In this document: piece by piece, positions 1 through 4,702 of the stretch
Position numbering within the stretch: the first letter of the stretch is position 1
Layout of the letters: each line of letters begins with the position of its first letter
Source: UBA961 sp049317525
GTDB lineage: Bacteria > Bacteroidota > Ignavibacteria > Kapaibacteriales > UBA961
Direction: 5' to 3'
DNA length: 7,046 nt
NCBI GenBank assembly: GCA_049317525.1
Contig: JBMOIC010000050.1
Span: 1 to 7,046, forward strand
Notes under the pieces: model-generated
The model's input: only the letters and a program-made list of their open reading frames with translations
Told to the model about the DNA's origin: nothing
Databases searched by the model: none
Translations under genes and position numbers: made by a program

Positions 1-53
1 GGAAAAAGAGATAAATTCGTAAATAAGTATCAACAATAAATAATTACTTTATT

Positions 54-530
54 ATGAAAACACATCATTATCAAAGCACCATTACTTGGACAGGAAATAA
101 AGGCAATGGAACCAGCGATTATCTTTCCTATTCAAGAGATCATGTCATTTCAATTCCCAATAAACCTGATTTATTAGGTTCTTCAGATACAGTATTTAGA
201 GGAGATGGAACAAAACACAATCCTGAAGATATGCTACTTGCCTCTCTTTCGGTTTGCCATATGCTCTGGTATTTGCATCTCTGCGCCGATGCAGGCATCA
301 ATGTAATGTCATATACAGATTCACCAAAAGGCACCATGGAAGAACATCAAGGAAGTGGTGGAAAATTCATAGAAGTTATGCTAAATCCAGTAATAACAAT
401 AGCACATGTAGATATGATTGATCTTGCTCTTTCACTGCATGAAAAAGCTCATGCTTGTTGCTTCATTGCAAATTCAGTCAACTTTCCAGTAAAACATGTA
501 CCCGTTTTGAATATTCACAATATATCATGA
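54..530 (+). CDS. OsmC/Ohr-family thiol peroxidase (organic hydroperoxide reductase-like)
   Basis: This 158-aa protein matches the OsmC/Ohr family in length and motifs. The family reduces organic hydroperoxides in the cytoplasm with a redox-active cysteine pair. The N-terminal strand region (about residues 5-35) is followed by the FRGD motif (48-51) with candidate catalytic Arg49. Next comes the NPED helix, where Glu58 lies ten residues before the likely peroxidatic Cys68 in SVCHMLWYLH, the same spacing as in Ohr proteins. The second motif is AHACCFIANSVNFPV (132-146), where Cys136 is the likely resolving cysteine and Cys135 an extra neighbour. The wording resembles the OsmC subgroup with FRGD and CHMLWYLHLCADAGI rather than classical Ohr. 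The start is the ATG at 54 behind an A/T-rich leader with no Shine-Dalgarno. The stop overlaps the next gene by 4 nt. Family assignment is firm; the preferred peroxide is inferred. Confidence 0.93.
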   Translation: MKTHHYQSTITWTGNKGNGTSDYLSYSRDHVISIPNKPDLLGSSDTVFRGDGTKHNPEDMLLASLSVCHMLWYLHLCADAGINVMSYTDSPKGTMEEHQGSGGKFIEVMLNPVITIAHVDMIDLALSLHEKAHACCFIANSVNFPVKHVPVLNIHNIS

Positions 531-904
531 AAACACAGAACACTAATTCTATGAATGATCACCATCAACGTATGGCAAATATGACATTTGCAATAGTTTT
601 CCCTTTGTACCTAAATAAGATAGAAAGAAAAGGAAGACATAAAGCAGAATTACTTCAAGTGATTTCATGGCTAACTGGCTATGATGAACAAGATATAGTT
701 AACCATATTGAAGCGAAATCTACTTTTGAAGTCTTTTTTAAGCATGCAAATCTTCATCCACTTTCATATAAGATAAAAGGGACAATTTGTGGTTATCGAA
801 TAGAGGAAATCGACAATCCTTTAACAAAGAAAATACGATATCTTGATAAGCTTGTAGATGAACTGTCTAAAGGAAAACAAATGGAAAAAATATTAAGATC
901 TTAG
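527..904 (+). CDS. DUF2200 family protein
   Basis: This 125-aa protein has the landmarks of DUF2200, a small soluble family of unknown function. They are FAIVFPLYLNKIERKGR (21-37), WLTGYD (48-53), GTICGYRIEEIDNPL (85-99) and a C-terminal IRYLDKLVDELSKGK segment (103-117) followed by MEKILR. It has no signal peptide or membrane segment and is probably cytoplasmic. The frame is open upstream to a TTG at 455, but that would lie deep inside the peroxidase gene. The ATG at 527 is the first ATG and overlaps the upstream stop as ATGA, which suggests translational coupling. An in-frame ATG at 551 is also possible, because family similarity begins about there (MNDHHQRM). The coupling to an OsmC-type peroxidase hints at, but does not prove, a stress-related role. 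Confidence 0.9.
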   Translation: MKTQNTNSMNDHHQRMANMTFAIVFPLYLNKIERKGRHKAELLQVISWLTGYDEQDIVNHIEAKSTFEVFFKHANLHPLSYKIKGTICGYRIEEIDNPLTKKIRYLDKLVDELSKGKQMEKILRS

Positions 905-910
905 ACATAT

Positions 911-934
911 TATCTTAAAATTCTATTTTAGATA
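911..934 (+). other. AT-rich stem-loop after the DUF2200 gene
   Basis: The arms TATCTTAAAAT (911-921) and ATTTTAGATA (925-934) pair apart from one bulged T, with a TCT loop. The structure begins 7 nt after the DUF2200 stop. It could be a weak transcription terminator or an mRNA 3' end stabiliser. The stem has almost no G-C pairs and no clean U-tract follows, so a strong intrinsic terminator is unlikely. Confidence 0.3.
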
Positions 935-944
935 TCATTAAACC

Positions 945-962
945 TAGAATTATATAATTCTA
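945..962. promoter_or_regulatory. Perfect 18-bp palindrome upstream of the serine hydrolase gene
   Basis: TAGAATTATATAATTCTA is a perfect inverted repeat with no spacer, ending 9 nt before the ATG at 972 and 51 nt before the alternative ATG at 1014. The symmetry and position suit a dimeric repressor site or a start-proximal RNA hairpin. The sequence is almost all A/T, so chance cannot be excluded, and no regulator gene is nearby. Confidence 0.35.
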
Positions 963-971
963 TCCAAACTG

Positions 972-2327
972 ATGTACAAAGAGACCTTCATAACACTTTA
1001 TCATATACATCTTATGTGTTTACGATTAATTATAGTTGTATCTACCTTTATCTTGTTCTTTACGCAAAATATTCAAGCTCAAATATTCAATTCTACTTTG
1101 GCTTCAAGATTACAAAATACAATTGATAGCATTCTTATAGCAAAAGATATAAAGGGAATTTCAGCTGGAGTATATATCCCAAGTATGGGTACTTGGCAAG
1201 GCGTGAGTGGAATTTCTCATCCAGGTGTTCCAATCACTTCGGACATGGAATTCGCAATTGCAAGCAATACAAAATTATTCACCGCAGTGCTTCTATTGAA
1301 ACTTGCCGAAAACAATAAACTTAGCATTGATGATTCTCTCCATGAATTCCTTCCTTTCTATAAGAATATCGATTCAAATATCACAATTAGACAACTTTTG
1401 AATCATACATCAGGGTTGGATGATGTGACAAGCATTCCGGGCTATCCGGATTCCATCATGAATAATCCACGAAGAATGTACTCTGCAAAAGAACTTCTCA
1501 CTTGGGCAGGCCTCCCGGCATTCGCACCCGGTAAAGGATGGGAATATTGTAATACCAATTATCTGATCGCAGGTTTGATTGCAGAACAAGTGACAGGACA
1601 ATCCTATGGTAAATTATTAAGAGATAGTATTTTGTTACCACTGAAACTTGATAGTACATTCTTAGATGTGTATGATAGCGTTCTATATACAATAGCGCAT
1701 CCCTGGCAAGCGGGGCGAGACAATTCAGGCACTCCTAGAATATCACTTAATAGTGCAGCCGGAGCGGCTGGTGCAATGTATTCTACGTCTAGCCAAATGC
1801 TACAATGGTATCATGCACTGATGAATGGCAAAGTGCTGAAACCTAAGTCTATGAATGATATGACTACATTTGTTGGGAAAGAGAGCTATGGCATGGGCAT
1901 CGCAGAATATACTGTCAATGGAAAGAAAGTATGGACGCATGGCGGACAAATCTGGGGCGGATATAATTCATCGATGATGTATGATCCTTCATCAGGAATT
2001 ATCATTTGCATTCTAACCAATCAATTGCCTGCGCAAGCATTTCAAATTTCTGTCCAAATGCTCACAACTGTCTGGAATTCTTCCGTTGGAATCCAAGAAT
2101 CCAATAAAGATGAATTCATACTCTATCCAAATCCAACAAATGATTTGGTAACTATTTCATGCGATGATCGTGATATTCAATCCGTCAAAATATTCGATAT
2201 TCATGGTAATATTGTGATGGAGACTAATAAAAGAACATTCTCTATAGCACTATTACCTGTGGGAACATATCATGTTCGAGCATTTTCAATTGATGAAGTT
2301 CGAAATTATTCTTTGATTAAACATTGA
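972..2327 (+). CDS. Exported serine hydrolase (beta-lactamase/PF00144 family) with T9SS sorting domain
   Basis: This 451-aa protein has an N-terminal signal peptide whose hydrophobic core is about residues 15-31, with likely cleavage after IQA (36). The catalytic domain (about 41-370) carries the class C beta-lactamase/DD-peptidase-type set. It includes SxxK as S98-N-T-K101, LLNHTSGL (142-149), the YxN tyrosine as Y192-C-N194, and HGG at 323-325 in place of KTG. Residues 381-451 form a type A T9SS sorting domain with YPNP (385-388) and LPVGTYHVR (428-436). The protein should therefore cross the outer membrane and be released or anchored at the surface. Family members include esterases, D-aminopeptidases and penicillin-binding-like enzymes, so the substrate is unknown and resistance should not be assumed. 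The start could also be the ATG at 1014, which gives a more typical signal peptide (MCLRLIIVV). The gene lies 67 nt after DUF2200 and 24 nt before the oxygenase. Confidence 0.92.
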   Translation: MYKETFITLYHIHLMCLRLIIVVSTFILFFTQNIQAQIFNSTLASRLQNTIDSILIAKDIKGISAGVYIPSMGTWQGVSGISHPGVPITSDMEFAIASNTKLFTAVLLLKLAENNKLSIDDSLHEFLPFYKNIDSNITIRQLLNHTSGLDDVTSIPGYPDSIMNNPRRMYSAKELLTWAGLPAFAPGKGWEYCNTNYLIAGLIAEQVTGQSYGKLLRDSILLPLKLDSTFLDVYDSVLYTIAHPWQAGRDNSGTPRISLNSAAGAAGAMYSTSSQMLQWYHALMNGKVLKPKSMNDMTTFVGKESYGMGIAEYTVNGKKVWTHGGQIWGGYNSSMMYDPSSGIIICILTNQLPAQAFQISVQMLTTVWNSSVGIQESNKDEFILYPNPTNDLVTISCDDRDIQSVKIFDIHGNIVMETNKRTFSIALLPVGTYHVRAFSIDEVRNYSLIKH

Positions 2328-2351
2328 CATTTCTTTTTGGAAATACGCGAT

Positions 2352-3443
2352 ATGAAACAATTCTATATAGATCCTGATATCAGCAAAGCAGAGACATTGC
2401 CTGGATACTTTTATCATGATAAATCAATATTTGAGAGCATGAAAGATCAAATATTTGCATCATCATGGCAATTGATTGGTGATAAACAATTAATAAGACT
2501 TGCAAATTCAGCTTTTCCATTCAGTCTATTGGATGGGTATTTAAATGAACCAATGGTATTGGTAAGAACCGAGGATGATATAGTAAAATGCCTTTCAAAT
2601 GTTTGCACTCATCGTGGTAATATCATTGTGCATAATCCTGGTTCATGCAAATTCCTAATATGCATGTATCATGGCAGAAGATTCAATCAAAATGGAACAT
2701 TTGTTTCGATGCCTGAGTTTAATTTGACCGAAAATTTTCCTAGGCCATGCGATGATTTGCACGCATTCAATCTTATAGAATGGGGTCCATTTTTATTTAC
2801 TAGCATATCACCCACATTCGATTTTCATAAAATTCTTTCTATCATGAATGAGCGAATTGGATTTTTGCCACTTGAAGAATTTGTCCATCAACCTAGCTTG
2901 GGAAAAGATTATCTAGTGAATGCCCACTGGGCCTTGTATTGCGACAATTATTTGGAGGGTTTTCATATACCTTTTGTCCATCAAGATTTAAATTCTGTTT
3001 TGGATTATGGACAATACACCACTGAATTATATGATTATTGCAATCTACAAATTGGCTATGCAAAAGATGGTGAAGAATGTTTTACATTGCCTGAAGGCCA
3101 TCCCGATTATGGCAAATCCATAGCTGCTTATTATTATTGGATATTCCCAAATATGATGTTTAATTTCTATCCTTGGGGACTATCGATCAATATCGTAAAG
3201 CCTATTTCTGTAGAGAAAACAAAAGTGAGTTTTATTACTTATGTTTATGATGAAAGTGCATTACATTCTGGTGCAGGAGCAATGTTAGATAAAGTAGAGA
3301 GAGAAGATGAATATGTAGTAGAGAATGTATTTAAGGGGCTCAAATCAAGAGTATATTCCACCGGAAGATTTTCAGTGAATCGAGAGCAAGGTACACATCA
3401 CTTTCATCGAATACTATCAGAGTTAATTATTTCAGAAAAATAA
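2352..3443 (+). CDS. Rieske [2Fe-2S] non-heme iron oxygenase, alpha-subunit family
   Basis: This 363-aa protein has the layout of the ring-hydroxylating oxygenase large-subunit family, which uses electrons delivered through a Rieske cluster to activate O2 at a mononuclear iron. The N-terminal Rieske domain (about 35-130) has C85-x-H87 and C104-x2-H107 separated by 16 residues. The usual YHGW is YHGRRF here. The catalytic domain has the iron ligands H205 and H210 in NYLEGFHIPFVH, and D319 in VERED is the probable third ligand. Glu202, three residues before the first His, is the likely bridging acid; a Glu there is typical of the choline/carnitine monooxygenase-like branch. The protein looks full length and has no signal peptide. 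An in-frame TTG at 2337 would add five residues; the ATG at 2352 is preferred. No ferredoxin, reductase or beta subunit is present nearby, so the redox partner and substrate are unknown. Confidence 0.93.
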   Translation: MKQFYIDPDISKAETLPGYFYHDKSIFESMKDQIFASSWQLIGDKQLIRLANSAFPFSLLDGYLNEPMVLVRTEDDIVKCLSNVCTHRGNIIVHNPGSCKFLICMYHGRRFNQNGTFVSMPEFNLTENFPRPCDDLHAFNLIEWGPFLFTSISPTFDFHKILSIMNERIGFLPLEEFVHQPSLGKDYLVNAHWALYCDNYLEGFHIPFVHQDLNSVLDYGQYTTELYDYCNLQIGYAKDGEECFTLPEGHPDYGKSIAAYYYWIFPNMMFNFYPWGLSINIVKPISVEKTKVSFITYVYDESALHSGAGAMLDKVEREDEYVVENVFKGLKSRVYSTGRFSVNREQGTHHFHRILSELIISEK

Positions 3444-3505
3444 AATGTATGACATATTCTAAACTTTGTATTGTCTCTAAATAATTTCTAATAAGTAGAT
3501 TATGA

Positions 3506-3534
3506 TAACAACATAATATTGTTAAGAATTATGT
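3506..3534. other. Overlapping inverted repeats between convergent genes
   Basis: TAACAA (3506-3511) pairs with TTGTTA (3519-3524). Alternatively, ACATAAT (3511-3517) pairs with ATTATGT (3528-3534). A further ATTATG at 3499-3504 can also pair with the CATAAT at 3512-3517. The pairings are mutually exclusive. The site lies 63 nt after the oxygenase stop, in the gap where plus- and minus-strand genes converge, so a weak bidirectional terminator is possible. The rest of 3444-3656 is AT-rich and shows no gene. Confidence 0.25.
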
Positions 3535-3641
3535 ATCAGGAAATACTATTGAACTATAAAGAACAAAGTGTGATATAAATCTATACACCCAAAACATGTA
3601 TATAATAATAATACTAATAGTGTTTTAGATGGTTTATTAGC

Positions 3642-3654
3642 TTTATCTGATAAA
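3642..3654 (-). terminator. Possible hairpin just after the minus-strand 36-aa gene
   Basis: TTTATC-T-GATAAA is a perfect inverted repeat with a one-base centre. It begins 2 nt downstream of the TAG stop of the 36-aa gene on the minus strand. The hairpin is short, AT-only apart from two G-C pairs, and lacks a clear U-tract, so terminator function is tentative. Confidence 0.25.
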
Positions 3655-3656
3655 TA

Positions 3657-3767
3657 CTAATTGTTTTGATCTTTTTTGAAATTCCAGCCGTCAGAAACAG
3701 CATAACTCAATGCAATACAAAACAATATTGAAATAAATGTTGCAAAATAAGGTATAAAATCAATCAT
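3657..3767 (-). CDS. Hypothetical 36-aa single-pass membrane microprotein
   Basis: Reading the minus strand from the ATG at 3767-3765 gives a 36-aa protein: a short MIDFIP start, one hydrophobic segment (about residues 4-24, FIPYFATFISILFCIALSYA) and a polar tail with DGWNFKK (26-32) ending at TAG. The ATG lies inside the end of the upstream 61-aa gene; the overlap reads ATGATTGA, so start and stop are 8 nt apart end to end. This arrangement suits translational coupling. The membrane-plus-basic-tail layout is coherent and the codons are ordinary for the region, which argues that it is real despite its size. I do not recognise a named family. It may form a complex with the 61-aa product. Confidence 0.6.
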   Translation of the reverse strand: MIDFIPYFATFISILFCIALSYAVSDGWNFKKDQNN

Positions 3768-3945
3768 TTTTTTTGTTCTGTAAAAGTTTTAAATAAATAC
3801 CAAAAGCTAGGATTGAAGGTACCCAAAGACCCATAAAGATTGCTTGAAAATATTCTTTATTGAAAAACAATACTTCTGAATAAATTAAAGAAAGGAAAGC
3901 GGAGACAAACAAAAGTTTATCAGTAAGAGTAAAGTTTTTTAACAT
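3760..3945 (-). CDS. Hypothetical 61-aa two-pass membrane protein
   Basis: From the first ATG at 3945 this encodes 61 residues with two hydrophobic segments (about 11-28 and 34-54). A short turn between them contains N29-K-E31, and the C-terminus is basic (LLQNKKND). Distinctive positions are TDK (8-10), YSEVLFFN (22-29) and GLWVPSILAFGIYLK (39-53), a pattern that looks conserved rather than random. The frame is open upstream to a TTG at 4002 that would add 19 mostly hydrophobic residues. The ATG is preferred because it has a GGAA 9-12 nt upstream and gives a balanced two-helix protein. The last codons overlap the start of the 36-aa gene. It probably sits in the inner membrane. Its function is unknown, and I cannot name the family with confidence. 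Confidence 0.72.
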   Translation of the reverse strand: MLKNFTLTDKLLFVSAFLSLIYSEVLFFNKEYFQAIFMGLWVPSILAFGIYLKLLQNKKND

Positions 3946-4182
3946 AATTGCTATTCCAATATTTAATATAAAACAATTAAAAATGCATAATAAAAGGAAC
4001 AATCACTGTAAAGTACAATTAAAGATGGATTTTCAAAAATTGTAACATCACAATGTATCTAGGTAGAGATATGCCGTAAATCAAAATTAAGTTTTTTTTT
4101 CTTAAGTTCAATATTATTGATTGAATGTCTGTATTAACTCTTAAAAACAGTTGTTTTTATACATGTAAAGAATCAAGATATG
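3946..4182. other. AT-rich intergenic stretch with leader of the small membrane genes
   Basis: This 237-nt gap between two minus-strand genes has no further gene that I can support. Read on the minus strand, TTTTTG followed after 18 nt by TACTTTAC (within about 4007-4040) loosely resembles a Bacteroidota promoter (TTTG, then TAnnTTTG), but the final G is missing. A run of nine T lies at 4092-4100 on the plus strand. It is poly-A in the direction of the neighbouring genes, so it is not a terminator for them. Confidence 0.3.
4142..4159 (-). terminator. Candidate terminator hairpin after the TIGR03643-type gene
   Basis: TAAAAACA (4142-4149) and TGTTTTTA (4152-4159) are perfect 8-nt arms around GT. 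On the minus strand the hairpin begins 23 nt after the stop of the TIGR03643-type gene. The T-run lies inside the stem rather than after it, so this is only a plausible terminator or processing site. Confidence 0.35.
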
Positions 4183-4413
4183 TCAATTTTGATTTTCAAT
4201 GTGTTTGTTTCGATTTTGAGGATGTTTAATGCTTATTCGGCTGTGTACACGCTTTCTCCACATCGTGAAACTACTTTTTTTCATCTCTCTTCGCATTAAT
4301 GCAATCACATCAGCTTCGGAATAACCATATTGAAGCTTTATTGCTTCAAAAGAAGTACGATCTTCCCATGCCATCTCTATAATTCTGCTTATATCTTCTG
4401 GTGCTAACATCAT
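4183..4413 (-). CDS. TIGR03643/DUF2805-type small protein
   Basis: This 76-aa protein opens with EDISRIIEMAWEDRTSFEAI (6-25), continues with YGYSEADVIALMRREM (29-44) and then SSFTMWRKRV (47-56). This is the pattern of the TIGR03643/DUF2805 family of small proteins. The middle part looks like a helix-turn-helix: a short helix, a turn at YGYSEAD, then a recognition-like helix VIALMRREMKK. A nucleic-acid-binding role is therefore possible, although the family has no assigned function. The tail after residue 60 is polar and basic and probably variable. Two adjacent ATGs (4413 and 4410) are equally good starts, with AGAAAG just upstream. The gene stands alone on its strand and diverges from the large secreted-protein gene across 289 nt. 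Confidence 0.88.
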   Translation of the reverse strand: MMLAPEDISRIIEMAWEDRTSFEAIKLQYGYSEADVIALMRREMKKSSFTMWRKRVHSRISIKHPQNRNKHIENQN

Positions 4414-4702
4414 ACTTTCTATTAAAATAAAAGAAGTTGTAATAATTGTTTCAACACCAACATATTCAGATTAGTTCAAGTTGAATTCATGAAAATCTAA
4501 AATACAATCTCAACAATGAAGATTTAAAAATATTGAATCATATAAGCTTTTTACATTTCAATATGTTACACATATTATAAATAGATAATTATATGTTAAT
4601 TTAAATGTGATATATATGTTTCAAATAAAATCATGAAACTTTTATTGACGATTCAGTAGTTAAACGTTAGGAACATAAAATTCTAATTTCTTATAAAAAA
4701 CT
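4414..4702. promoter_or_regulatory. Divergent intergenic region with ATATGTT repeats
   Basis: This 289-nt gap must hold the promoters for the minus-strand TIGR03643-type gene and the plus-strand secreted-protein gene. Visible structure is the inverted repeat AATATGT-TAC-ACATATT (4560-4576) and three direct copies of ATATGTT at 4561-4567, 4591-4597 and 4614-4620. TTGACG at 4645-4650, with TAGGAA 17 nt later, is a poor sigma70-like match (three of six -10 positions). No clear Bacteroidota TAnnTTTG box was found, and no gene of convincing size is seen. Confidence 0.4.

Noticed and set aside
140..337. Minus-strand open frame within the peroxidase gene
   Set aside because: Antisense to a well-conserved enzyme, with no motif of its own.
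455..526. Upstream extension of the DUF2200 frame to a TTG at 455
   Set aside because: It would overlap the peroxidase gene by 76 nt and adds residues with no family similarity; the ATG at 527 gives the ATGA overlap and a normal length.
1410..1692. Two minus-strand open frames inside the serine hydrolase gene
   Set aside because: Both lie antisense to the active-site region of a clear enzyme, overlap each other in different frames, and show no family features.
972..2327. Calling the serine hydrolase an antibiotic-resistance beta-lactamase
   Set aside because: The motif set (SxxK, YxN, HGG) is shared by many esterases and peptidases, and the T9SS domain and context give no support for resistance.
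2337..2351. TTG start five codons before the oxygenase ATG
   Set aside because: The ATG at 2352 fits family N-termini, and nothing in the sequence favours the TTG.
3946..4002. TTG-initiated extension of the 61-aa membrane protein
   Set aside because: It needs a rare start codon, and the ATG at 3945 gives a complete two-helix protein. A third helix cannot be fully excluded.
4092..4100. Run of nine T as a terminator tail
   Set aside because: No plus-strand gene ends nearby, and on the minus strand it is poly-A. The flanking TTAAG/CTTAA arms would put the T-run in the loop.
4645..4673. TTGACG-N17-TAGGAA as a sigma70 promoter
   Set aside because: The -10 box matches at only three of six positions, and Bacteroidota usually use a different promoter pattern.
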